Origin: Carettochelys insculpta
Taxonomy: Eukaryota > Chordata > Testudines > Carettochelyidae
Length of the DNA stretch: 64,000 nucleotides
NCBI RefSeq assembly: GCF_033958435.1
Contig: NC_134138.1
Coordinates: 193,289,298 to 193,353,297 of the forward strand
Direction of reading: 5' to 3'
Shown piece by piece: positions 33,651 through 43,197 of this stretch. The stretch's first letter is position 1; every line of letters begins with the position of its first letter. The translations under genes were made by a program, and so were the position numbers. Under the pieces are notes generated by a model. The model was not told where the DNA came from, did no database searches, and was given only the letters and a program-made list of their open reading frames with translations.

Positions 33651-34215
33651 ATAATAATGGCAGTCCATCAATCCAATGATGACAAATCTGGGCAGATTGT
33701 CTGTTATTGGCCTTATGGTGTGCCCTCTGGTGACTGTATGAGCCAATTCTAGAGGTGCATATTTTGCCGCAGATGGTGCATGGGAAGTTTGCAGTCTGTG
33801 GATTGTGCATTGCTGATGTTCTGTGACGTCGTTTGTGTGCCTCTTGTAGATGCCGGCAGCGGTCTTCCTCAAAGGCAATGCAGGTATTTCTGACTGTTGC
33901 ACACCACTGTGTTCTGTCACTGGCAGCATCCTCAAGGTCTCTAGGTTTGATACTGCTGTACTGCAGATTGGCTTTGATGGTATCCTTGTAGCGTTTCTGT
34001 GGACGACCTATACACCGGATGCCCTGGGAGAGTTCACCATACAGAAGCTGGCAAGGGTTTCTGTTGGCATCCATGCGGCTGACATGACCGGTCCAATGTA
34101 GTTGTGACTTCATAATCATCATTTCGATGCTTGTCATCTGGGCTCTCTCAAGGACCTCAAGATTGGGCACTTTGTCTTGCCAGCGGATCTTCATGATGTT
34201 ACGGAGGCAGCGCAT
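33622..34215 (-). pseudogene. LINE ORF, C-terminal part with zinc-finger motif
   Basis: This 197-codon frame lacks the RT domain and begins after a frameshift. It holds the WTGHVSRM block and the C2H2-like finger CTICGKICTSRIGSYSHQ. Its last residues run into the antisense of the adjoining SINE (33622-33655), so the native stop has been lost or lies in that junction. It is a broken mobile-element gene. Confidence 0.65.
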
Positions 34216-35419
34216 GTGGAATGCTTCGAGCTGCTTGATGTGATGCCTGTATAGTGTCCATGTTTCACACCCGTACTAAAGAGATGAGAGAACAACAGCT
34301 CTGTACACAAGCAGTTTTGCTGACATGCAGATGTTATGGTGGTTTAGAACTTTGACATGCAGACAGCCAAGTGCCTGGTTCCCTTTGGATATTCACGCGT
34401 GGATCTCATTATCCAGTGATCCATCACTTGATATGACACTACCCGGGTATTTAAAGTTCTCCACTACTTTAAGCTGAGTGCCATCAATGGAGATACTCGG
34501 GACAGGAGCATTTGATCCAGGTGCAGGTTGATGGAGAACTTCTGTCTTTCCGAGGCTGATAGTTAGTCCGAAAAGTTGCAAGGCCTGAGCAGACTTGTTG
34601 ACAATGTGCTGAAGATCATTTTCAGTGTGAGCCATAAGGGCACAGTCGTCGGCAAAGAGTGCCTCAGAAGGGAGTTTCTGCACTGTCTTAGTCTTTGCAT
34701 TCAGGTGACGGAGGTCAAAAAGTGAACCATGATGCTGGTATTTCAAGTATATACCTTGGTCCAGATCTTTCATTGCATGGTTAAGGACGCATGCAAAGAA
34801 CAGGTTAAATAAAACAGAAGCGAGAACACATCCTTGTTTCACACCGTTGGTGATGTTGAAGGGGGCTGTTGTGGCTCCATCAGACAGTACTTCGCCTGTC
34901 ATGTCGTCATGGAAAAGGCGTATAATCTGGACAAATTTTCTTGGGCAGCCAAGTCGTATTAGAATGGTCCAAAGGGCTTCCCTGTTGACGGTATCAAACG
35001 CCTTTGTCAGAGCTATGAAGACAGCATACAGGTGCATGTTCTGTTCAATGCACTTCCCTTGTATTTGTCTGACAGCAGACACCATATTGGCTGTGCTCCG
35101 GCCAGGACAAAAACCGCATTGACTTTCAGGTAGATTTGCCTCAGAAATACTGGCTATTAGGCGGTTCAAGATGATGCGGGCGATGATCTTCCCTCCAACG
35201 GAGAGGAGGGATATGCCTCCGTAGTTTCCACATTCTGCTTTGCTGCCTTTATTCTTGAAACGGGAGACAATAATAGCATTGCAGAGGTCCTGTGGTATGT
35301 TTTCATCCTCCCAGATGCTGCTGATCATGCTGTGGAACGCTGCTAGTGCTGCTGGACTTGCTGCTTTATATATCTCTGCTGGTATCCCATCTTTTCCAGG
35401 AGCTTTTCCTGAACTCTAT
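33656..35419 (-). mobile_element. Dead non-CR1 LINE (RTE-like) on the minus strand
   Basis: Two minus-strand frames belong to one reverse transcriptase that differs from CR1. The upstream one (34393-35328) shows CGNYGGISLLSVGGKI, NLPESQCGFCPGRST, FDTVNREALW, NGVKQGCVLA and the active-site box LFADDCALM. The downstream one (33622-34215) shows SQLHWTGHVSRM, a basic YKDTIKANL block and a C-terminal C2H2-like finger (CTICGKICTSRIG..SHQRAHH). A frameshift/stop zone at 34216-34392 separates them. The 5' side is cut by the hairpin element at 35420. Clade naming is tentative: the fold and motifs fit RTE-type LINEs. Confidence 0.78.
34393..35328 (-). pseudogene. LINE ORF, reverse-transcriptase part (311 codons)
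   Basis: The frame contains RT motifs in order, with LTKAFDTVNREALW (motif A; the usual Asp of IDLTKAFD is changed to Ala, ..IALTKAFD), GVKQGCVLASVLFNLFF (motif B) and FADDCALMAH (motif C). It lacks the endonuclease and the N-terminal part of RT that lay upstream (KAPGKDGIPAEIYKAAS is visible just before the ATG, near 35340-35410). It is frameshifted from its C-terminal part, hence inactive. Confidence 0.75.
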
Positions 35420-35855
35420 GGCTACGTCTACACGTGCCCCAAACTTCGAAATGGCCATGCAAACGGCCATTTCGAAGTTTACTAATGAAGCGCTGAAATG
35501 CATATTCAGCGCTTCATTAGCATGCGGGCGGCAGCGGCACTTCGAAATTGACGCGCCTTGCCGCCGCGCGGCGCGTCCAGACGGGGCTCCTTTTTGAAAG
35601 GGCCCTGCCTACTTCGAAGTCCCCTTATTCCCATGAGCTCATGGGAATAAGGGGACTTCGAAGAAGGTGGCGTCCTTCCGAAAAGGAGCCCCGTCTGGAC
35701 GCGCCGCGCGGCGGCAAGGCGCGTCAATTTCGAAGCGCCGCTGCCGCCCGCATGCTAATAAAGCGCTGAATATGCATTTCAGCGCTTCATTAGTAAACTT
35801 CAAAATGGCCATTTGCATGGCCATTTCGAAGTTTGGGGCACGTGTAGACACAGCC
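35420..35855. mobile_element. Perfectly centred 436-bp hairpin transposon with 3-bp TAT duplication
   Basis: The whole element is one inverted repeat without a spacer: the axis falls between 35637 and 35638 inside CATGAGCTCATG, exactly midway between its two ends. The ends are GGCTACGTCTACACGTGCCC and GGGGCACGTGTAGACACAGCC (read in two parts). TAT flanks both sides (35417-35419 and 35856-35858). Each 218-bp arm contains smaller hairpins: AAACTTCGAAATGGCC with GGCCATTTCGAAGTTT, AATGAAGCGCTGAA with TTCAGCGCTTCATT, and GACGCGCC with GGCGCGTC. A 3-bp duplication suggests the PIF/Harbinger superfamily. Not coding. Confidence 0.85.
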
Positions 35856-35870
35856 TATGAGATGGGTATC

Positions 35871-38350
35871 ATAAGAACATAAGAACATAAGAATGGCCAT
35901 ACTGGGTCAGACCAAAGGTCCATCAAGCCCAGCATCCCATCTGCCGACGGTGGCCAATGCCAGGTGCCCCAGAGAAGGAGAACAGAAGACAAGTGATTTA
36001 TCTCCTGCCATCCATCTCCTGCCCTTGTTATGAAGGCTAGGGCACCATACTTTATCCCTGGCTAATAGCCATTTATGGACCTGACCTGCAAAAATTTATC
36101 AAGCTCTTTTTTAAACCCTAATAGAGTCCTGGCCTTCACAGCCTCCTCGGGCAAGGAGTTCCACAGGTTGACTGTGCGCTGTGTGAAGAAAAATTTCCTT
36201 TTATTAGTTTTGAACCTACTACCCATCAATTTCATTTGGTGTCCCCTAGTTCTTGTATTATGGGAAAAGGTAAATAATTTTTCTATATTCACTTTCTCCA
36301 CACCATTCATGATTTTATATACCTCTATCATATCGCCCCTCAATCGCCTCTTTTCCAAACTGAAAAGTCCCAGTCTCTCTAGCCTCTCCCCATATGGGAC
36401 CCTTTCCAAGCCCCTAATCATCTTAGTCGCCCTTTTCTGAACCTTTTCTAATGCCAATATATCTTTTTTGAGGTGAGGAGACCACATCTGCACGCAGTAC
36501 TCGAGATGTGGGCGTACCATAGTTTTATATAGGGGAAGTATGATATCTTTTGTCTTATTATCGATCCCTTTTTTAATAATTCCTAACATCCTATTTGCCT
36601 TACTAACTGCCGCTGCACACTGCGTGGATGTCTTCAGAGAACTATCCACTATAACTCCAAGATCCCTTTCCTGATCTGTCGTAGCTAAATTTGACCCCAT
36701 CATGTAGTACGTGTAATTTGGGTTATTTTTTCCAACATGCATTACCTTACACTTACCCACATTAAATTTCATTTGCCATTTTGCTGCCCAATCACTCAGT
36801 TTGCTGAGATCTCCTTGTAGTTCTTCACAATCCCTTTTGCTTTTGACTGTCCTGAACAACTTGGTGTCATCTGCAAACTTTGCCACCTCACTGCTTACCT
36901 CATTTTCTAGATCATTGATGAACAAGTTGAACAGGATCGGTCCCAGGACTGAGCCCTGGGGAACACCACTAGTTACCCCCCTCCATTGTGAAAATTTACC
37001 ATTTATTCCAACCCTTTGTTTTCTGTCTTTTAACCAATTTCCGATCCATGAAAGGACCTTTCCTCCTATCCCATGACCACCTAATTTACATAAAAGCCTT
37101 TGGTGTGGGACCGTGTCAAAGGCTTTCTGGAAATCTAGGTATATTATGTCCACTGGGTGCCCCTTGTCCGCATGTTTATTAACCCCTTCAAAGAATTCTA
37201 ATAGATTAGACAGACACGACTTCCCTCTGCAGAAACCATGCTGACTTTTGCCCAACAATTCGTGCTCTTCTATGTGCCTTGCAATTTTACTCTTTACTAG
37301 TGTTTCTACTAATTTACCTGGTACTGATGTTAAACTTATCGGTCTATAATTGCCAGGATCTCCTCTAGAGCCTTTTTTAAATATTGGTGTTATATTGGCC
37401 GTCTTCCAGTCATTTGGTACCAAAGTGGATTTAAAGGATAGGTTACAAACCACTGTTAATAACTCCGCAATTTCACATTTGAGTTCTTTCAGAACCCTTG
37501 GGTGAATGCCATCTGGTCCTGGAGACTTGTTACTATTCAGCTTATCAATTAATTCCAAAACCTCCTCTAATGTCACTTCAATCTGAGTGAGTTCCTCAGA
37601 TTTGTCGCCTAAAAAGGCTGGCTCAGATTTAGGAACCTCTGTAACATCTTCAGCCGTGAAGACTGAAGCAAAGAAATCATTTAATCGCTCCGCAATGGCA
37701 CTGTCTTCCTTGATCGCTCCTTTTATATCTTTATCATCCAAGGGCCCCACTGCTTTTTTAGCAGGCTTCCTGCTTCTAATGTATTTAAAAAACATTTTAC
37801 TATTGTTTTTTGAATTTTTGGCTAGCTGTTCCTCAAACTCTTTTTTGGCTTTTCTTACTACATTATGACAGTTAATTTGGGAGTGTTTATGTTCCTTTCT
37901 ATTTTCCTCACTAGGATTTGACTTCCACTTTTTAAAAGCTGCCCTTTTCTCTCTCACTGCCTTTTTAACATGGCTGTTTAGCCATGGTGGTTCTTTGTTA
38001 GGTCTCTTACTGTGTTTTTTTATTTGGGGTATACATTTAAGTTGGGCCTCTAGTATGGTGTCTTTAAACAGTTTCCATGCAGCTTCCAGGGATTTTAGTT
38101 TAATTACTCTACCTTTTAGTTTCTGTTTAACTAGCTTCCTCATTTTAGTGTAATTCCCCTTTTTGAAATTAAATGCCAGAGTGTTTGACCGCTGCGGTGT
38201 TCTTCCCAACACAGGAATATTAAAAGTTATTATATTGTGGTCACTATTTCCAAGCGGTCCAGTAACAGTTACCTCTTGGACCAGATCCTGCGTTCCAGTC
38301 AAGACTAGATCGAGAATTGACTCTCCCCTTGTGGGTTCCTGTACTAGCTG
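35871..38350 (-). mobile_element. Young CR1 LINE on the minus strand, 5'-truncated in the endonuclease
   Basis: The minus-strand 3' end shows the CR1 terminal microsatellite: three near-copies of an eight-base unit (CATAAGAA on the + strand at 35871-35894) next to the conserved tail GGCCATACTGGGTCAGACCA. The body carries an intact frame from the end of the endonuclease to the natural stop. The 5' edge is near 38350, where VQEPTRGES text stops and an unrelated, older CR1 piece begins. It is about 2.5 kb and little decayed, so recently inserted. Confidence 0.93.
36062..38302 (-). CDS. CR1 ORF2, endonuclease end plus full reverse transcriptase, 746 codons
   Basis: An uninterrupted frame. Near its start LGNSDHN (about residues 17-23) is the last catalytic block of the APE-type endonuclease, which is otherwise missing. 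The RT follows: [17 protein letters not shown] (about 270), [34 protein letters not shown] (motif A, about 390), [17 protein letters not shown] (motif B, about 447) and KFADDTKLF (motif C, about 475, both aspartates present). The thumb and C-terminal region [21 protein letters not shown] follows. The annotated ATG is internal; the frame stays open upstream to the truncation near 38340. Lack of the endonuclease core means it cannot move alone, though the RT could still be catalytic. Confidence 0.88.
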   Translation of the reverse strand: MTGTQDLVQEVTVTGPLGNSDHNIITFNIPVLGRTPQRSNTLAFNFKKGNYTKMRKLVKQKLKGRVIKLKSLEAAWKLFKDTILEAQLKCIPQIKKHSKRPNKEPPWLNSHVKKAVREKRAAFKKWKSNPSEENRKEHKHSQINCHNVVRKAKKEFEEQLAKNSKNNSKMFFKYIRSRKPAKKAVGPLDDKDIKGAIKEDSAIAERLNDFFASVFTAEDVTEVPKSEPAFLGDKSEELTQIEVTLEEVLELIDKLNSNKSPGPDGIHPRVLKELKCEIAELLTVVCNLSFKSTLVPNDWKTANITPIFKKGSRGDPGNYRPISLTSVPGKLVETLVKSKIARHIEEHELLGKSQHGFCRGKSCLSNLLEFFEGVNKHADKGHPVDIIYLDFQKAFDTVPHQRLLCKLGGHGIGGKVLSWIGNWLKDRKQRVGINGKFSQWRGVTSGVPQGSVLGPILFNLFINDLENEVSSEVAKFADDTKLFRTVKSKRDCEELQGDLSKLSDWAAKWQMKFNVGKCKVMHVGKNNPNYTYYMMGSNLATTDQERDLGVIVDSSLKTSTQCAAAVSKANRMLGIIKKGIDNKTKDIILPLYKTMVRPHLEYCVQMWSPHLKKDILALEKVQKRATKMIRGLERVPYGERLERLGLFSLEKRRLRGDMIEVYKIMNGVEKVNIEKLFTFSHNTRTRGHQMKLMGSRFKTNKRKFFFTQRTVNLWNSLPEEAVKARTLLGFKKELDKFLQVRSINGY

Positions 38351-38354
38351 CTTA

Positions 38355-38530
38355 TGTACCTTATGAGAAAAGACACAAAGAGTTTGGCTTGCTTAGTCTA
38401 GCCAAAAGAAAGTTGAAGGGAGATATGACGGCTTTCTATAAATACAACAGAGGGATAAATACCAAGGAGGGAGAAAAGTTATTTAAGTTAATCACCAAAG
38501 TTCACACAAGAGCAAATGGATATAAAGTAC
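38355..38530 (+). mobile_element. CR1 C-terminal fragment, older subfamily
   Basis: The frame reads [40 protein letters not shown] and FKLITKVHTRANGYK, which corresponds to the C-terminus of bird/reptile CR1 (consensus [24 protein letters not shown]). It lies head-to-head with the young CR1 that ends at 38350. No tail is found. Confidence 0.65.
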
Positions 38531-40736
38531 CTAAACTGTGGTATCACCTCCCCCCCCGGCCCCTGCCCCATACAGTCCATTTATCTGAACTCCCATCTTT
38601 TCTCCCTGACCCCGTGCTCCTGAACCACCCCTTTCCCCAAGGCCTTGCTCCTGCACTGACTCTGTCCCTCACTGCCCGGCTCCCTCCCCTCATCACTCAT
38701 CTGTGTGGCTGATTGAAAAATGGGTGATCATGATGGCAACCCAGGCTCATGAGTGGGCTGCATGAGTGGCCCTCCTTCATCTCAGTGGGCCACAAGACTG
38801 TCACAACCAAGACAGTCTCCTGGGACAGAGTAGTTTTGTAAACTGGGCTGGAATTTGCAGGGTGTCCTATTGAGCTCCAGCAGCACTTTGACTGGAAGCA
38901 CAGCAAGTGCATGGCTCTCCCAGAGAATGTTGTGTGAAATCCATACACACCTCGCTTCACCTGCCCTTGCTTTATGTGTTTGTCGCTTTAGTAATATCGG
39001 TAGGAAGAAAATGATGCTGACACAAACTAGTAACATCTGGCAATCTTGTGTGTGGGCAATCGTAAACAAATGTCTTGTGGGCCACATGTCGAACCCCGAT
39101 GGCCATAGGCCATCACTGCTTTCAAGTCTATGAATCCCATGACTCTTTAATTTCCTTGAAAGTCTTTGTTGAGGGGCCTTGCCACAGGTTTTCTGAAAGT
39201 CTGAATACACTATCGACTGAATCACACTGTGTACTTTTTTTCCCATGAGCATTCTTTGCTGCTGAAAAGGAGAGCTAGGGCCTGATTCTCCAATATCTAG
39301 CATCTCCTGCAGTCACTTGCACAAAGTGTAAGTGTAAAGTAACTATCACGTGACAAAGCAGTGGAGAATTAGGTAAGTCTGTCTTGTAAAAAAAGTCATA
39401 TGCAGTCAAAAACATACTCCACAGCTCCGCTTGGGAAGGCTGTTCCAGAACTTCACTCATTTAATCGTTAGAAACCTTTGTCTAATTACAGCTGGTCAGG
39501 AACCTTTGACCTAAGTGTTTTTTGTTTGTTTCAGTGAAAAATGATGATTAATTAAAACCAACCATTTCAAAACAGGGTCAGGTTTGATGAGTATCCCAAA
39601 TCAGAAAAAATCTCAGGAGAATACCTGTTTGAAACTGCTTGACATTTAAAAAATTCCCAAATTTGAGCCACTGAGATAGAGGGAAAAAATAATCAAAACT
39701 TTTGAAATGATCTAAAAATATTTTTATTTACCTGAAATGAGAAAAAAAATCAGGTTTAGTTTACTTATGTTTGAGACTTTCACTTTTCATCCCTATTTGA
39801 GACATCTCAAACTCTGAAATCTTTGTACGATGGGAAAATTGTATCCGTTCCAGCTCTACTTCCACTACTGCCCTTGGAAATTATTTTGCAATCTACTAGA
39901 CATCAGTAGGGAAGCTTTTTTACCTGACATTCAGCCTACACTTTCTTTTCAGTTCAGTTCCCGTTGAAGTGTTTATCCTTATCTTGCTTATATGTGGCCT
40001 GTCGGAGATGTTAACTACCATAAGGCTTAGAACATCACTGTTTGAGAACCATTGATTGCTGGCAAACAAACATTCCTTCTGCTATGGCTCACAAGCTAAG
40101 CTAGTCTTTCCAGACATTCTTTTAAGAGCAATTATCTTTGCTGTTGCCATCCATTCCAGTTTGATGGCTGTGCACTTTATGTTCTCTCCTCTAGCATGGA
40201 GGCAGCTTTAAGGAAATGCTATTCATTTTTCAAGCTGAACAGACATTAATTACAAACTTGGTCATCTGTGTGGTGCAACCTGAGGACGCATACTATGAAT
40301 TGCTTTGTTTTTCTTTTATTTTCTTTTAAGAAGTGATGTGCAGGAGAAGGGATCCTGGTCCCCTCAGAGAACTCCAACCTAAAACCTAAGGATGTTCATG
40401 TGGAGAAGAAATGGAGACAGGGAAATGCGTGCAACTGTCCTTTTTGTCTAGATTGGTCTATTCCTTGTGCTAAGTAAAGAGCAATTGGATTTTGGCGGCC
40501 TTACAAAGTGTGTGGATCTGTCTGCCTCCACTACTGTGCACCCTGGAAGAGGTGGAGCGTAAATGCAGAGTATCCACAAAGTTGGAGCTCTGTGAAATGT
40601 TGTGCGTAAACTACAGGGGAATCAGGGTCATTGGTGGTCCTGGAGATCTAAGGCAGCTGAGCTTCAGGGTCCCTTTTCTTTGAAGGGGTAATAATACCTG
40701 GGCCTTGGAGTCATGCCAGAGAGGCAAAGGAAAGAT
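38531..40736. other. Intergenic, mostly unassigned
   Basis: A C-rich patch follows at 38550-38700. Near 40035-40060 the text CATCACTGTTTGAGAACCAT could be a hAT end (TTGAGAACCA), but no partner is seen. Minus-strand open frames at 38.7-39.3 kb have no recognised domain. Confidence 0.35.
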
Positions 40737-41699
40737 ATAGGCTGTATCCACACTACGAGAGAAAATCGAATATATTAATATCAGTTTTCTAATTCTGGAA
40801 TTTGTAAGTTCAAATTTGACCATCCTCACTTCCCACACACTCCTCACAAAGTCGAGTCATTGCTGCCATGCTCAAATTGGCTAACATTGACTGTTGCAGC
40901 AGTGCATTGTGGGAAGCTGTCCCACAGTTCCCTCATCACTGAAGCATTCTGGGTATGCTTACTAGTTTTTGACATCATCTTCCCACATCGCATTTTCCTC
41001 CTTCCCCTCCCTATCCCTGAAAATATGCTGATCCTTGGAAATAATGCAGGGCCCCTAGAAGTTAGGAGAAGTGTGTGAAAAAAGAATTTTTCTTCCCCCC
41101 CTCCACATTACATTGCCAAAATGGGTGCAGCAAATATATTCATTGCCTGTGAGCCCTCTAAATAATACAGGGGCCCGCACTGTATTTTAAAGTGAGAAGG
41201 AAGAGGACAGAAAAGCATAGGAAAGAAGAGGTTTTGGTTTCTTCCTTCATTACGTTTCTTTTGGGGAGAATCTTTGGCTTTCTGGTGCACGGTAAGGCTT
41301 CCGTGCGACTGTGTTCTTAACTGGCCCTCCACTGAGTGGCCCACCTCCCATCGTTGCGTGTGATCCCGGAAAATAATACAGGAGCCTGGACTGTATTATA
41401 CTATTGGAAGAAGGAGGATAGAGAAGTCTAGGAAAATAGAATTCCTGACTTTGCACTTCACTGCACAGACATGCCCGACACAGGTGCAGGCAATGAAATA
41501 TCATACACTGACCTTACAACGCAAACAGGAGTCTCAACTCGCCCGCCGTGTTTCTGAGGGGGTCAAGGCAGGAAAGCAGATGGCAGGTATTAGCAAAGAG
41601 ATTTTATAACTGAAACATTAAACCAGCGGTTGTCGGCAATGGACAGCAAGTTCTCAAAAATATTTTGGTGAGGAGTGGGGTGGGGGGGTGCTGTGGTCT

Positions 41700-42075
41700 G
41701 TGGCTGCTGAAGTAGTCACCCCGACTATCTTAGCTGCCGGGGGGAGACTCCCTCCCCCAATGGCAGCAAGCCACAGTGGTCCCATGCTATGGGCGTGGAG
41801 GGGCCAGTTGAAGTGGTCCTCCCCGAGTATCTTAGCCACCAGGGGGAGACTTTTCCCCAGCGGCAGCAAGACCCACTATTAGCATGGGAGGGTTCAGTGG
41901 GGGGTCAGTTGAAATATTTTAGCTGCCTGGGGAGACTTTCCCATGGCAGCAGCAAAACCCCCAGTATCTTAGCTGCTAGGGGAGCCTGCCCCACAGTGAC
42001 AGCAAGCCCCAGATTATCTTAGCCACTGGGGGAGACTTCTCCACGACGACAGCAAGCCCCCAAATATCTTTCCCA
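41700..42075. repeat. Degenerate tandem array of about 50-110 bp units
   Basis: The phrase ATCTTAGCTGCC or ATCTTAGCCACC followed by GGGGGAGACTT and GGCAGCAAG-CCC occurs at about 41725, 41830, 41920, 41965 and 42015. Units vary in length and are interrupted by GGGCCAGTTGAAGTGG-type spacers. It looks like a decayed minisatellite inside a transposable element. Confidence 0.6.
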
Positions 42076-42774
42076 CCCTTGGAACCCTGAACGCCTGCCT
42101 GCCAGCATCGAACGGCAGACACATCCTTTTATTGGGTTGAGTTGGGGGCTACCCACATGATGTGGCTGAACAGGGGAAAGACCAGACTGTGTGGTGCCTG
42201 TCTGGGAGGGAATGGTGTTCGTACACAAATATAAACCACTGAGAAGAAGATTCTTGACACGTTATGCAAGCAAAACCCCTGCTACAGCCTTCCTGACACA
42301 TGGTGTGGCGGGGCAGGGGCTGGCGCCAGGCAGCTCAGGAAAAAAAGAGTGTAGAGGCAGAGCCACGAACTTCCTGCAGAGGCTATTTGAATGGGCAGAT
42401 GCACTCACAGTGCTAATAGCAAAGAGAGACATTTCTCAGGCTCTCTCTCATACTAACATGAGCCCGCCCCTAAAGGCTCACAGCTCCCGCTTGGAAAGTC
42501 AGGCTCTTCCTGTTACTGGAGAGCTGCGGCCAGAGCGGAGCACTGAGAGGGTCATTGTGGGTTACATGTGGGCCACCTCTGGAGGCTAATAAATTTGCTT
42601 TTGAGATGTGGCGCTTCCACACTGGCCTTTAATCAAACTTCTGAATTTGAGCTTGAAGCTACACCCATCAGGAAACTGCGATTTTGTAATCTCAAGATTA
42701 CTGCTCCCAAGATCGAGCTAATGGTGTTTGCAATGAAGACAGTCATGTGGTACTATCAAGCTAGCTGCCTTAAA

Positions 42775-43157
42775 CTAGAGCGACCATATCTCCCTGTCCC
42801 AAATACCAGACAGGAAGATGGGGGGAGGGGTGGCTCCTCCCGGCTCCACCAAGCCCCAGGGAGCTGGGAAGGAGGCAGCAGCTGCCAGCGCTCCCCTGGA
42901 GCCCTGGGGAAGTGGCAGCCCCCAGCACCCCCCAAGCCCTGGAGAAGCAGCAACTGCCCACGCTTACCCACTTCCCTGACGCTCAGGGAAGTGACTCCCG
43001 CCAGCAGCTGCACCTGCGCAGCTGCTGGTGGAAAAGGTCAGCGGCGGATGGCCCAAATCTGGGACAATTTGTCCCTTTAGAAAATAAGTAGGGATGCTGT
43101 TTTGGCGTCCCAGATATGGGACTGTCCTGCCCAATACAGCAAGGATGGTCACCCTAT
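42775..43157. mobile_element. Nested MITE with GACCATATCTCCC-type ends and CTTAAA flanks
   Basis: The left end CTAGAGCGACCATATCTCCC and the right end (reverse complement ATAGGGTGACCATCCTTGCT) share the block GYGACCAT. Farther in, CCCAAATACCAGACA pairs loosely with the reverse of CCCAGATATGGGAC. CTTAAA stands on both sides (42769-42774 and 43158-43163), an apparent duplication containing TTAA, which may point to a piggyBac-like element. The interior is GC-rich with GCAGCTGC words. 383 bp, no coding frame. Confidence 0.5.
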
Positions 43158-43197
43158 CTTAAATTCGAATTTATCTCATTGTGTAGACGCACCCACA

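Larger units (their letters stand above)
40740..43194. mobile_element. Composite 2.45-kb element with GTCTACAC-family ends
   Basis: The left end GGCTGTATCCACACTACGAG and the right end TGTGTAGACGCACCC pair as in the smaller hairpin elements, and inner words also pair loosely (AATCGAATATATTAA near the left, AAATTCGAATTTATC near the right). Flanks ATA and ACA differ at one base. The interior includes GTGCATTGTGGGAAGCTGTCC, a degenerate tandem array (41700-42075), and a separate nested element at 42775-43157. No transposase was recognised. The pairing over 2.4 kb is an inference: two separate elements sharing ends is the alternative. Confidence 0.45.

Noticed and set aside
35506..35882. Overlapping Arg/Ala-rich frames on both strands that read almost the same sequence
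   Set aside because: They are the two arms of the palindromic transposon read in either direction, not proteins.
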